Assembly (NCBI GenBank): GCA_963717635.1
Contig: OY970347.1
Span: 868,001-932,000 of the forward strand
Origin: JALZKA01 sp963717635
Lineage (GTDB): Bacteria; Actinomycetota; Thermoleophilia; Solirubrobacterales; 70-9
Length of the DNA: 64,000 nucleotides
Reading direction: 5' to 3'
Both the position numbers and the translations under genes were made by a program. Within the stretch, counting starts at the first letter, position 1; each line of letters begins with the position of its first letter. Under the pieces are notes generated by a model that saw only the letters and a program-made list of their open reading frames with translations, had not been told where the DNA came from and did not search any database. Positions 33,893 through 42,065 of this stretch are shown here, piece by piece.

Positions 33893-34930
33893 TCAGAGTC
33901 CCGCCGTGCTGGGAGCGCCGGCGCCGTCTCCGGAGTGAGTGTTGCTTCCATCGTTCTTCTCTATCGGCACGCGGAGCCGAACTCTTGTGCCGACTTGCGG
34001 GCGAGACTCGATTCGCAGGTCTCCGCCCACGAGCAGCGCACGCTCACGCATCCCACCCAGGCCCAGCCCGCGGCTGGTCTGGTCGAAGGTGAAGCCACGC
34101 CCGTCGTCGGAGATCGTCAACTCCACCTGCTCGCCCGCGCGGCTGAGGCGAACGAGGATGCTCTCCGCCCCGGCGTGCTGGGTGGCGTTGGAAAGCGCTT
34201 CCTGGGCCACTCGGTAGACCACGAGCTGGGCGTCCGCCGGCAGGTCGCTGAAGTCGCCCTCGGCTTCGAAGCTGGCGCGCACCCCGCTGTTGCGGCTCAG
34301 CTCCTCCACGTTGCCGGCGAGGGCGGCCTTTAAGCCGAGGTCGTCGAGCGCCGTCGGGCGCAGCTGCCTGGCCAGCGTGAGCAGCTCCTCCATGGCCTGA
34401 TTCGCCAGCCCCTTGGTCTCGTTCAGCTCATGGGCAAGCTCGACCGGCGCGTGCTCTCTTACCGCCTCGAGGCGCAGCAGGAGACCGGTCAGCGACTGGT
34501 TGACCTCGTCGTGCAGGTCGCGTGCGATCCGCGTGCGCTCCTCCTCCTGCGCGGTCAGCGCCGCGCTCGAGGCACGCCGCCGTTCGGTCTCGAGCCGCTC
34601 GAGCATGCGCCGGAACGCCCTATGGAGCCGCTCGACCTCCTCCGGGCCGCCGAACTCGCCCGGCTCGCGGAGGTTTGCCCCGGGGCGCGACAGATCGGCG
34701 CGCTCCATCTCGTCGACCAGGCGCTCCAGCGGCCGGAACCGGCGTTGCAGGAGGAACACGTTGACGAGCACGGTCAACGAGACGGCGAATCCGAGCACCA
34801 TCGCCGCCTCGGGCTTCGAGGAGAGGTTGATGTCCGGGTTCGCGGCGAACAGCGCCGCGACGACCGCGGCGACCACCAGCAGCAGGTTCACGAACAGGAC
34901 CTGCGTCATCAGGTTGTTGCTGCGTCTCAC
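33893..34930 (-). CDS. Sensor histidine kinase, NarX/LiaS type
   Basis: 345 residues, two N-terminal membrane helices (about 10-30, 43-61) with a short extracytoplasmic loop, then a HAMP-like linker RRFRPLERLVDEMER, HisKA_3 dimer domain with phospho-acceptor His140 (ARDLHDEVNQSL) and a HATPase_c domain: N-box EALSNATQHA, G1 DDGRGF, G2 GLGLGGMRERA. The short loop means sensing is likely in the membrane or through it. The tail is Ser/Gly rich. ATG 34930 faces the htpX gene; the 242 bp gap holds a divergent promoter region with a TCCGT-AGG-ACGGA palindrome. Confidence 0.92.
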   Translation of the reverse strand: MRRSNNLMTQVLFVNLLLVVAAVVAALFAANPDINLSSKPEAAMVLGFAVSLTVLVNVFLLQRRFRPLERLVDEMERADLSRPGANLREPGEFGGPEEVERLHRAFRRMLERLETERRRASSAALTAQEEERTRIARDLHDEVNQSLTGLLLRLEAVREHAPVELAHELNETKGLANQAMEELLTLARQLRPTALDDLGLKAALAGNVEELSRNSGVRASFEAEGDFSDLPADAQLVVYRVAQEALSNATQHAGAESILVRLSRAGEQVELTISDDGRGFTFDQTSRGLGLGGMRERALLVGGDLRIESRPQVGTRVRLRVPIEKNDGSNTHSGDGAGAPSTAGL

Positions 34931-35172
34931 GGAAGCACCTTCGCACGTTGACTATCGGCCTGTGAGGCGGAGTCCGTAGGACGGAGCCGAGCCCCGCCGT
35001 CTGTCGAGGCGGCTGGTCTTGGGGCTTCGGGACTGGACCCCAGTTCGAATAGGTACTGGCCCCCATGCCCTGCGAGCGGCCGCCTGCGATCATCTATGCA
35101 GGGCACGGAAGCCCCCCAAACACGGCTCGGACGCCCGGCATCGGGATCCCCGAAGGAGACTCTGAACCCAAG

Positions 35173-36030
35173 ATGACGACGACTCGCAAGTCCAACTTCG
35201 CCGCCACGTTCCGTACGACGCTGCTGCTTGCCACGCTGACCGGCCTCCTGGTCGCGATCGGCGCGCTGATCGGCGGCTCGAGCACGGCGCTGCTGTTCCT
35301 GTTCATCGCCGCCGCGATCAACCTCGGCGCGTGGTTCTTCTCGGACAAGCTGGCGCTGCGGATGAGCGGCGCCCAGCCGGTCACCGAGGAGCAGGCACCC
35401 GGCCTCTACCAGATGGTCCGCGAGCTCTGCACCCGCGCCGACCTGCCGATGCCCAACCTCTACGTCATCCCCCAGGAGCAGCCCAACGCCTTCGCGACCG
35501 GCCGCAACCCGAAGAACTCTGCGGTCGCGGTGACCGCGGGCATCATGAAGCGGCTCTCCGAAGACGAGCTGCGCGGCGTCGTCGCCCACGAGCTGGCCCA
35601 CATCCGCAACCGCGACGTGCTGATCCAGTCGGTCGCCGCGACGATCGGCGGCGCGATCACCTACCTCGCCTACATGCTGATGTGGTTCGGCGACAACGAT
35701 TCGCCGCTCGGTTTCATCGGCGCGCTCGCGATGGTCATCCTCGCGCCGGTCGCGGCCTCGCTGATCCAGCTCGCCGTCTCGCGCCAGCGCGAGTACTCGG
35801 CCGACGCCACCGGCGCCGAGATCTCCGGCAACCCGGAGTCGCTCGCGAGCGCGCTGCTGCGGCTCGAGGAGAGCGCCAAGGAGATCCCGATGCAGGTCAA
35901 CCAGGCCGCCGAGCCGCTCTACATCGTCAAGCCCTTTTCGGGCGGCGGCATGGCGGCGCTGTTCTCCACGCATCCGCCGATCGAGGAGCGCGTCCGCCGG
36001 CTCCGTCAGATGCGCCCCACGCTCGGCTAG
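35173..36030 (+). CDS. htpX: HtpX-family membrane metalloprotease
   Basis: 285 residues from ATG 35173, with GAAGGAG at 35152-35158 upstream. HtpX is a membrane zinc protease that degrades misfolded membrane proteins. Two N-terminal helices (about 12-30, 36-55), zinc motif HELAH (139-143) in VVAHELAHIRNRD, further Glu in SRQREYSADATG, and membrane segments around 155-190. HPPIEERVRRL closes the protein as usual. The frame is open further upstream, but the Lys/Thr-rich start before the first helix is the normal N-terminus. Divergent from the kinase gene. Confidence 0.92.
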   Translation: MTTTRKSNFAATFRTTLLLATLTGLLVAIGALIGGSSTALLFLFIAAAINLGAWFFSDKLALRMSGAQPVTEEQAPGLYQMVRELCTRADLPMPNLYVIPQEQPNAFATGRNPKNSAVAVTAGIMKRLSEDELRGVVAHELAHIRNRDVLIQSVAATIGGAITYLAYMLMWFGDNDSPLGFIGALAMVILAPVAASLIQLAVSRQREYSADATGAEISGNPESLASALLRLEESAKEIPMQVNQAAEPLYIVKPFSGGGMAALFSTHPPIEERVRRLRQMRPTLG

Positions 36031-36091
36031 CCGCCCGTCGCCGAGACACCCTGTTCGTGGCCGATCGGCCCCACGGGGGTCGCGTCCTTCG

Positions 36092-36106
36092 CTACACTTT
36101 CTGAAG
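36092..36106 (+). promoter_or_regulatory. Motif shared by moeZ-cysO and cysM upstream regions
   Basis: CTACACTTTCTGAAG at 36092-36106, about 40 bases before the GTG of the MoeZ-like gene. It recurs as CTACACTTCCTGAAG at 42066-42080, directly before cysM: 14 of 15 bases identical. TACACT fits an actinobacterial -10 hexamer. No convincing -35 sequence is seen upstream, so a regulator may assist. Confidence 0.5.
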
Positions 36107-36145
36107 TAATCCTCGAATCCCGATAGAGATTTGGAGTTTTAGGCG

Positions 36146-37345
36146 GTGGCCACGGCTACGGAACCGATCGAGCAGGTCAAGCAGCGGATCGACATGGTCA
36201 CGCTCGCCGACGCCCGGAACGAGATCGATTCCGGCGTGCGCCTGATCGACGTCCGCGAGCAGCACGAGTGGGACGAGGCCCACCTCGAGCAGGCGACTCA
36301 CGTGCCTCAGGACGAGGTCGCCGAGCGGATTGACGAGCTCGCCCCGGACCGCGCGCAGCGGCTGCTGCTCCATTGCCGCACGGATAACCGCTCCGCCCGG
36401 GTCGCCGACCTGCTGGCGGAGTTGGGCTACGAGGACGTCGGCGTGGTCGAGGGCGGGATCGTCGCCTGGGAGCAGGCCGGCCTTCCGCTCGTTCAAGCCT
36501 CCGGCATGACCCCGGAGCAGCGCAACCGCTACTCGCGCCACACCCTGCTGCCCGAGGTCGGGGTCGAGGGCCAGATCAAGCTGCTGAACGCGAAGGTGCT
36601 GCTGTTGGGCGCCGGTGGGCTCGGCTCGCCGACCGCGCTCTACCTCGCGGCGGCCGGGATCGGGACGATCGGCATCGTCGACGACGATGTCGTCGACGCC
36701 TCCAACCTCCAGCGCCAGGTGATCCACACCACGGACCGCGTCGGCGTCGCCAAGACCGCGTCGGCCAGGATCGCGATTGAGGCGCTCAACCCCGACGTCA
36801 GCGTCGTCGAGCACAACCTCCGCCTCGACGCCTCGAACATCCTCGAGTTGCTCGAGCCGTACGACATCGTCGTCGACGGCGCCGACAACTTCCCGACCCG
36901 CTACCTACTCAACGACGCCTCGGTGCGTCTCGACAAGCCAGTGGTCTCGGCCTCGATCCTCGGCTTCGAGGGCCAGATCTCGACCTTCGTCCCGCACGAC
37001 GGCCCCTGCTACCGCTGCCTCTACCCGACGCCGCCGCCGCCCGAGCTGGCGCCCAGCTGCGGCGCCAACGGCGTGCTGGGCGTGATGGCCGGATTGATGG
37101 GACTGCTGCAGGCGAACGAGGTCATCAAGCTCGCCGCCGGCATCGGCGAGACGCTGAGCGGCCGGCTGCTGCTCTACGACTCGCTCGGCACGACCTTCAC
37201 CGAGCTCAAGGTCCGCCGCGATCCCGATTGCCCGATCTGCGGCGACCACGCGCCGGAGATTCCGGTCTCCGAGCTGGGCCAGTTCCCGGACTACGAGCTG
37301 TTCTGCGGCGCTCCGGCCCGCGAGCCGTCCCCGGCGACCGCCTAG
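36146..37345 (+). CDS. MoeZ-like sulfurtransferase: N-terminal rhodanese fused to ThiF/MoeB domain
   Basis: 399 residues from GTG 36146. Residues 15-115 are a rhodanese domain with active Cys77 in HCRTDNRS. From about 121 comes a MoeB/ThiF adenylyltransferase: ATP loop GAGGLGS (155-161), DDDVVDASNLQRQ, and zinc cysteine pairs in CYRCLYP and DCPICGD. Such fused proteins adenylate the C-terminus of a ubiquitin-like sulfur carrier and convert it to a thiocarboxylate. In Mycobacterium MoeZ the order is ThiF then rhodanese, so here the domains are swapped. It is followed 13 bp later by cysO, its likely substrate. Confidence 0.9.
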   Translation: MATATEPIEQVKQRIDMVTLADARNEIDSGVRLIDVREQHEWDEAHLEQATHVPQDEVAERIDELAPDRAQRLLLHCRTDNRSARVADLLAELGYEDVGVVEGGIVAWEQAGLPLVQASGMTPEQRNRYSRHTLLPEVGVEGQIKLLNAKVLLLGAGGLGSPTALYLAAAGIGTIGIVDDDVVDASNLQRQVIHTTDRVGVAKTASARIAIEALNPDVSVVEHNLRLDASNILELLEPYDIVVDGADNFPTRYLLNDASVRLDKPVVSASILGFEGQISTFVPHDGPCYRCLYPTPPPPELAPSCGANGVLGVMAGLMGLLQANEVIKLAAGIGETLSGRLLLYDSLGTTFTELKVRRDPDCPICGDHAPEIPVSELGQFPDYELFCGAPAREPSPATA

Positions 37346-37358
37346 TAGCTTCCGCCCG

Positions 37359-37640
37359 ATGCCCAGCGCAACCGTGAAGATCCCACCCGTCCTGCGCTCG
37401 CAGACCGGTGGCGAGGCGACCGTCAGCGCCGACGGCTCGACGGTGGGCGACGTGCTCGGCGCGCTCGTCGATGCGCACCCCGATACGCGCCAGCAGTTGT
37501 TCGCCGACGACGGTGATTTGAACCGCTACGTCAATGTCTACTTGAACGACGAGGACGTCCGCGTCCTCGACGGGCTCGAGACCGCGATCGACGACGGCGA
37601 CACCGTCGTCATCCTGCCGGCGATGGCCGGCGGCCGCTAG
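37359..37640 (+). CDS. cysO: CysO-like ubiquitin-fold sulfur carrier
   Basis: 93 residues, MoaD/ThiS fold, and very like mycobacterial CysO (IPPVLRSQTGG, VNVYLNDEDVR, GLETAIDDGDTVVILPAMAGG). CysO thiocarboxylate delivers sulfur to O-phosphoserine via CysM, making cysteine. Unusually the chain ends GGR, one Arg beyond the GlyGly that is used in other carriers. Unless Arg is removed, the C-terminus cannot be adenylated. Directly behind the MoeZ-like gene, same promoter. Confidence 0.88.
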   Translation: MPSATVKIPPVLRSQTGGEATVSADGSTVGDVLGALVDAHPDTRQQLFADDGDLNRYVNVYLNDEDVRVLDGLETAIDDGDTVVILPAMAGGR

Positions 37641-37710
37641 GCCCCCGGCGGCCACACTCGCGTCACGTTCCGCGCGCCCCACGCGGGTCTTCCCGTGGGA
37701 GCGTCGAACC

Positions 37711-38715
37711 GTGCCGCCTTCCTCCAACCCCCCCAAGCGCCCAGCGGTTGCTGAATTCACCGCTATTCGGGGTATTCGGCAACCGCTGGCGCTGATTGAG
37801 CGCCGGATCGTTGCGATCGCGGACGCGCAGCGCGGGCTGATCACGACTTTGCAACTCCTTGCCGCCGGGTTGAGTCGGACGGGGATCGACCGCCGGGTCG
37901 CCCTCGGTCGGTTGACGAGGATCCACGACGGAGTCTTCGCGGTCGGTCGCGGCGGTCTGGACACGCGCGCCCGTTGGAAGGCGGCCACGCTGGCATCTGG
38001 TCCGGCCGCGCTCCTGAGTCACCTTTGCGGCGCTGCGCTTTGGGGGATCTGGCCCGAGCCGGCCGGCGACCCCCACGTCGTGATCCAGGGCAACGGTCGC
38101 AAGGGACACCTTGGGATCAAGATGCATCGCATGCGGCGCATGGAGGTGTCGGATCGCGCTTCCGTGGAGGGCATCCCGGTCACGTCGCTCGAGCTCACCT
38201 CGTTGCACCTGGCGAGCCTCCTCTCGACGAGATCCCTCGAGCGGAGCATCGTCAAGGCGGCGCGGCACCCAGAGTTCCGCCTCGATGAGGCGGTCGCGCT
38301 CTGTGAGCGGAGCAAGGGCCGGCCCGGGGTCGGGCGACTTCGGACGGTGGTCACGAGAGACCTGACCGCTGAGCTGCGCTCGCTGTCGGAGCTCGAGATC
38401 CGATTCGTCCAGCTGCTGCGCGCGCATCGCATCTCGATCCCGGATGTGAACCACGACGTGGAGGCATTGATCGTCGACGCCATCTGGCACGACCATCGCG
38501 CGATCGTCGAGCTCGACGGCTTCGAGTTTCACAAGCTCCCCCGCGACCTGCGAAACGACAACGCCCGGAACCGGCGGCTCGTGCTCGCGGGCTATCGCGT
38601 GATCAGATTCGTCTGGGATGACATCGCTCGCAATCCGGGTGAGGTCGTGGCCGCGGTCAAGGCCCTGCTCGCCAGCCCGTCCAGGGCGCCGCCGGTTGCT
38701 GAATACCCCGGATAG
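37711..38715 (+). CDS. AbiEi/DUF559-like protein within palindromic repeats
   Basis: 334 residues from GTG 37711. N-terminal winged-helix part (about 25-75: GLITTLQLLAAGLSRTGIDRRVALGRLTRIHDGVFAVG) is the antitoxin-like domain of AbiEi/type IV TA proteins. The C-terminal 110 residues fit DUF559/Vsr-like endonuclease fold (AIVELDGFEFH, NDNARNRRLVLAGYRVIRFVWDDI, the Asp of ELDGFE and Arg/Lys following). No toxin AbiEii is found. The first and last codons lie inside inverted copies of a palindromic repeat. Solirubrobacterales genomes carry many such genes. The enzyme activity is inferred, not shown. Confidence 0.7.
   Translation: MPPSSNPPKRPAVAEFTAIRGIRQPLALIERRIVAIADAQRGLITTLQLLAAGLSRTGIDRRVALGRLTRIHDGVFAVGRGGLDTRARWKAATLASGPAALLSHLCGAALWGIWPEPAGDPHVVIQGNGRKGHLGIKMHRMRRMEVSDRASVEGIPVTSLELTSLHLASLLSTRSLERSIVKAARHPEFRLDEAVALCERSKGRPGVGRLRTVVTRDLTAELRSLSELEIRFVQLLRAHRISIPDVNHDVEALIVDAIWHDHRAIVELDGFEFHKLPRDLRNDNARNRRLVLAGYRVIRFVWDDIARNPGEVVAAVKALLASPSRAPPVAEYPG
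37741..37789. repeat. Palindromic repeat, left copy, at start of AbiEi/DUF559 gene
   Basis: CCAGCGGTTGC (37741-37751) and GCAACCGCTGG (37779-37789) are perfect reverse complements. TGAAT/ATTCG extends the stem with one mismatch. Its central 43 bases (37744-37786) match in reverse orientation the copy at 38692-38734 in 39 positions. It lies within the first 27 codons of the DUF559 gene. Confidence 0.75.
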
Positions 38716-38734
38716 CGGTGAAATCAGCAACCGC
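38692..38734. repeat. Palindromic repeat, right copy, at stop of AbiEi/DUF559 gene
   Basis: CGGTTGCTGA (38693-38702) and TCAGCAACCG (38724-38733) pair perfectly. Read on the minus strand it equals the left copy except at four bases. The TAG stop of the gene (38713-38715) lies within the loop, so the gene ends inside the repeat. The two copies are about 950 bp apart. Confidence 0.75.
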
Positions 38735-38791
38735 AGCGGCTGTGGACGGAGCGCCAGCGCGATTGCGGCCAGGGGGCCGGAGCGCGGCCGG

Positions 38792-39556
38792 CTAGGCGCC
38801 GGGGCTTCCCAGGACGAGCCCGAGAAAGCGCTTCGTGCGGTCCTCGCGCGGGTTTCCGAGGACCTCGTGCGGCGCGCCGTGCTCGACCACCACGCCGGCG
38901 TCCATGAACAGGACCTCGTCGGCGACCCCGCGGGCGAAGCCCATCTCGTGGGTGACGACGATCATCGTCATCCCCTCGTCGGCGAGCTCCTTCATCACGT
39001 CGAGGACCTCCTTGACCAACTCGGGGTCGAGCGCGCTGGTGACCTCGTCGAACAGCATCACGTGCGGCTCCATCGCCAGCGCCCGGGCGATCGCCACGCG
39101 CTGTTGCTGGCCACCGGAGAGCCGGTCCGGATACTCGTCGAGCTTGTCCGACAGGTTCACGCGGGCCAGCAGCGCCTCGGACTTCTCCCGCGCCTCGGCC
39201 GAATCGCGGCCGAGCACCTTCTCCTGAGCCATCGAGACGTTCTCGAGTGCCGACTTGTGGGGGAACAGGTTGAACTGCTGGAACACGATCCCGACGCGGC
39301 GGCGGGTGTAGTCGCGATCCTCGCTCGCCTTGGCGCCGGCCCCGGTGATCTCCTTCCCCTCGAGGAGGATGCGACCCGCGTCCGGCGGCTCCAGGAGGTT
39401 GATGCAGCGAAGCAGCGTCGACTTGCCCGAGCCGCTCGGCCCGATCACGCACGTGACCGACCCGCGGTTGACCTCGAGATCCACTCCGCGCAGGACCTCG
39501 AGGTCGCCAAAGCGCTTGTGGATGCCCTCCAGCCTGAGGATCGGCTCGTCCATCAC
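38792..39556 (-). CDS. Polar amino acid ABC transporter ATP-binding protein (GlnQ type)
   Basis: 254 residues, full set of ABC motifs: Walker A GPSGSGKST, Q-loop IVFQQFNLFPH, signature LSGGQQQRVAIARALA, Walker B VMLFDEVTSALDPE, H-loop VTHEMGF. All typical of the amino acid importer class. Starts at GTG 39556, overlapping the permease stop. Third gene of an ABC operon (binding protein, permease, ATPase) read from 41313. Position between moeZ-cysO and cysM suggests a sulfur amino acid such as cystine, which is only a guess. Confidence 0.94.
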   Translation of the reverse strand: MMDEPILRLEGIHKRFGDLEVLRGVDLEVNRGSVTCVIGPSGSGKSTLLRCINLLEPPDAGRILLEGKEITGAGAKASEDRDYTRRRVGIVFQQFNLFPHKSALENVSMAQEKVLGRDSAEAREKSEALLARVNLSDKLDEYPDRLSGGQQQRVAIARALAMEPHVMLFDEVTSALDPELVKEVLDVMKELADEGMTMIVVTHEMGFARGVADEVLFMDAGVVVEHGAPHEVLGNPREDRTKRFLGLVLGSPGA

Positions 39557-40353
39557 GCGCCTGCCATGCCGGTCGGCACCGGGGCGGGCTGCAGTCCCTC
39601 GCCACCGCCACCGCTACCGCCACCGCGCTGGGTCTTGGCCTGATCGCGGGCAATCAGCCAGTCGACCAGTCGCGCGAGCGGAATCGTGATCACGAGGAAC
39701 ATGATCGCGCCCAACGTCAGCGCCGAGCCGTTGATCGTGTCGGTCTGGACGTCGAATCCAACCTGAACGACATCGAGCGCCCCCAACACCCCGACTAGCG
39801 ACGTGTCCTTCATCAGCGCGATGTAGTCGTTCAGCAGTGGGGGAATGACCTTGCGAACCGCCTGCGGCACGATCACGAAGCGCATCGACTGGCCGTGGCT
39901 CATCCCCAGCGAGCGCGCTGCCTCCATCTGGCCGCCCGGCACCGCCTCGATCCCTGCCCGATAGACCTCGGCCATATAGGCCCCGTACGTAAGGGTCAGC
40001 CCCATCACGCCCCACCAGAACGGCGACGTCTCGCCGAGCCATGTCGGAAGCCCGAGCTCTCTCGGGATCACGCCTTCGTTCTGCGCTGCGGACAGGAAGC
40101 CGGAGAGCAGCAGCAGCACCAGGAGCAGCGGGATGCCCCGGAAGATGTCGATGTAGGCGATCGTCAGCCAGCGAACCGGCGCCAGCGCCCTCCCGGGCAT
40201 CTGCCGTAGCACCGCCAGAACGAGCCCCCAGGCAAGGGACAGGACCCCGGAAATGAAAGAAAGCTTCAGGGTGAGCCAGAACCCGTCGAGAACGCGGCTG
40301 AACTCGTCGCCCATGAGGTTGAAGTCGAAGTAGAAGTTGGTGATGAAGTCCAT
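39553..40353 (-). CDS. Polar amino acid ABC transporter permease
   Basis: 266 residues with five or so membrane helices, and the EAA-type motif AARSLGMSHGQSMRFVIVPQAVRKVIPPLLNDY that couples to the ATPase, the hallmark of His/Glu/Gln permeases. The N-terminal LTLKLSFISGVLSLAWGL is the family start, and IFRGIPLLL is conserved. The C-terminus ends in a Gly/Pro-rich tail. One permease gene for a homodimer. Overlaps the ATPase gene by 4 bp. The binding-protein gene lies 100 bp upstream with a hairpin between. Confidence 0.93.
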   Translation of the reverse strand: MDFITNFYFDFNLMGDEFSRVLDGFWLTLKLSFISGVLSLAWGLVLAVLRQMPGRALAPVRWLTIAYIDIFRGIPLLLVLLLLSGFLSAAQNEGVIPRELGLPTWLGETSPFWWGVMGLTLTYGAYMAEVYRAGIEAVPGGQMEAARSLGMSHGQSMRFVIVPQAVRKVIPPLLNDYIALMKDTSLVGVLGALDVVQVGFDVQTDTINGSALTLGAIMFLVITIPLARLVDWLIARDQAKTQRGGGSGGGGEGLQPAPVPTGMAGA

Positions 40354-40406
40354 CTGGCTCTCCTCCGCTCGTGGTCTGGGGCGAGGCTAATCGCTTTGGG
40401 CAACGA

Positions 40407-40431
40407 AAAGGGACGCCCCCGGCGCCCCTTT
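40407..40431 (-). terminator. Intercistronic hairpin between binding protein and permease genes
   Basis: AAAGGGACGCC (40407-40417) and GGCGCCCCTTT (40421-40431) pair as 11 bp with one G-T wobble around a 3-base loop, and on the transcribed (minus) strand TTTT follows. Such hairpins behind binding-protein genes reduce expression of the membrane part or stabilise the first message. Confidence 0.55.
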
Positions 40432-40452
40432 CCGAACCGTTGTCGCTGCTCG

Positions 40453-41313
40453 CTAGTCGTTGGTGAGGAGCGTGTTCGTGCCCTCGAGCACCTCGGTGGG
40501 CGGCTCGCTGCCGAAGTACTTCTCGTACAGCTCGGCCATCGTGCCGTCGTCCTTGATCGCCGCCAGCGCATCGTTCATGGCTTCGCGCAGGGTGTCGTTG
40601 TCAGGCGCGACCGCGAACCCGAACAGATCCTCGCCCGGGATCGTCTCGACGACCTCCATTCCACCCTGCTTTTCGACCGCCTGGGCGGCAACGGCCTCGT
40701 CGACCAGAACGGCATCGACCTGGCCTGTGAGCAGCGCTGAGATCGCCGTCGTCCCCTCGGGGAAGCCGCGAACCTCGCTGGCATCGGTCTCGTCATTGCC
40801 GTAGGCCTCCTGCACCGTTCCGTCCTGGGCGCCGACGATCGCACCGCTGAGGTCGGCTACCGATGCGATATCGGAGCCCTCCTCGACCAGGAGCGCGGTC
40901 GAGCTCAGGTAGTAAGGATCGGTGAAGTCGACGGTCTTCTCTCGCCCGGCCTTGATCGTGGAGGCGGCCGCCGCCGTGTCGAACTGTCCGGCGGCAACGT
41001 CGCGGAAGATCGTGGCGAAGCCGGTGTCCTGGAACTCGACGGTGAGCCCAAGGTTGTCGGCGATCGCGGTCATCACATCGACGTCGTAGCCGGTGGCGTT
41101 TGGCGGCTGGCCCTCGGCGAACGGCTCGTATGGGGTGTCAAGCCCGACGAACAGGGTTCCCTCGGTCAGCGTTCCGAGGTCCCCGGCGCTGGAGCTGTCC
41201 TCGGTGGTCGCCTCGTCCCCTTCGTCCTCGTCGTCGCCGCAGCCCGCGACCAGCGCGGTGGCGAACAGCGCCGCGATCATCGCGATCGCGAGCCAAAGTC
41301 GGGTTCCTCTCAT
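40453..41313 (-). CDS. Polar amino acid ABC transporter substrate-binding lipoprotein
   Basis: 286 residues from ATG 41313, with the perfect site CCAGGAGG upstream. N-terminal signal peptide ends in lipobox LVAGCGDD, so the mature protein is membrane-anchored. SBP_bac_3 fold: GTLFVGLDTPYEPF, GYDVDVMTAIADNLGL, FTDPYYLSSTAL, AVLVDEAVAA and the C-terminal LYEKYFGSEPP. The D-rich start (CGDDEDEGDEATTED) is a flexible tether. Family binds polar or basic amino acids. It lies downstream of the TetR gene, on the same strand. Confidence 0.92.
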   Translation of the reverse strand: MRGTRLWLAIAMIAALFATALVAGCGDDEDEGDEATTEDSSSAGDLGTLTEGTLFVGLDTPYEPFAEGQPPNATGYDVDVMTAIADNLGLTVEFQDTGFATIFRDVAAGQFDTAAAASTIKAGREKTVDFTDPYYLSSTALLVEEGSDIASVADLSGAIVGAQDGTVQEAYGNDETDASEVRGFPEGTTAISALLTGQVDAVLVDEAVAAQAVEKQGGMEVVETIPGEDLFGFAVAPDNDTLREAMNDALAAIKDDGTMAELYEKYFGSEPPTEVLEGTNTLLTND

Positions 41314-41389
41314 CCTCAACGTCCTCCTGGTCAGGTCCGGGGGTGATCCGTTTGCTCGGTCGAACATATCCGGTCGCACTGAACAAGGC

Positions 41390-42028
41390 TCAGCCGGCCC
41401 CGTTCCCGAGCGTGTCGCGAAGGGTCGCGACCAGCAGCTCACGAGCGCGCTCGCGCTCGATCGTCCCGGCGAGCCAGCGGTTGCAAAGACCGTCGACAAG
41501 GGTCGTCAGGACCTCCGCCGCCTCATCCGGCTCGAGCTCCGTCCGGATCGAGCCATCGTCGAGGCCGCGGCGGATCGCGTCGGCCACGGTCGTACTCCAG
41601 GTCTCGACCACGGCCCGTACCTCCGCCCGCAGCTCGGGCTCGAAGACTGCGGTGGCGCTGACCTCGCCCCAGACGATCGCGTTGTCGCGAACGGCCCGGT
41701 CGTCGTCGAACTCGGCGAGCAGCGCCTCCGTGACGGCCTCGTAACCGGACCGGCTGGCGCCGCCGTTCCGGAGCGCCGCCGACGGCGCCTTGTCGCTGGC
41801 TCGCTGGAGGGCGGCCTTGATCAGGCCCTGGCGGCTGGCGAAGTGGTAGTAGAGGAGCGGCGGCGATACGCCCGCCTCGGACGCGACCTCCTCGACCCGC
41901 AGGCCGCGAACGCCACTGCGCGCGATCACCCGCGCGGCGGCGATCAGGATCGCCTCGCGCCGCTCGCCGCCCGCCTCCGCCTCGGCGATGGATTGCTCAC
42001 CTTGGCCATGGCGGGGCGATGTTCGCAG
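41390..42028 (-). CDS. TetR-family regulator with no canonical start codon
   Basis: About 205-212 residues. N-terminal TetR helix-turn-helix: EAILIAAARVIARSGVRGLRVEEVASEAGVSPPLLYYHFASRQGLIKAAL, then a ligand domain resembling TetR_C families. No ATG, GTG or TTG in frame lies between the antisense cysM gene and the HTH; CTG 42028 is chosen as a possible start. An ATG at 42009 with good context is out of frame by one base. Probably regulates the divergent cysM or the downstream ABC operon. Confidence 0.75.
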   Translation of the reverse strand: MRTSPRHGQGEQSIAEAEAGGERREAILIAAARVIARSGVRGLRVEEVASEAGVSPPLLYYHFASRQGLIKAALQRASDKAPSAALRNGGASRSGYEAVTEALLAEFDDDRAVRDNAIVWGEVSATAVFEPELRAEVRAVVETWSTTVADAIRRGLDDGSIRTELEPDEAAEVLTTLVDGLCNRWLAGTIERERARELLVATLRDTLGNGAG

Positions 42029-42065
42029 AGCGCGACGAGGCGCGCAAAGCCGGGCCGGATCGGCA

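Noticed and set aside
35040..35060. Short TTCGAAT string reminiscent of a tRNA T-arm
   Set aside because: No acceptor, D or anticodon stems fit around it; no tRNA found in the window.
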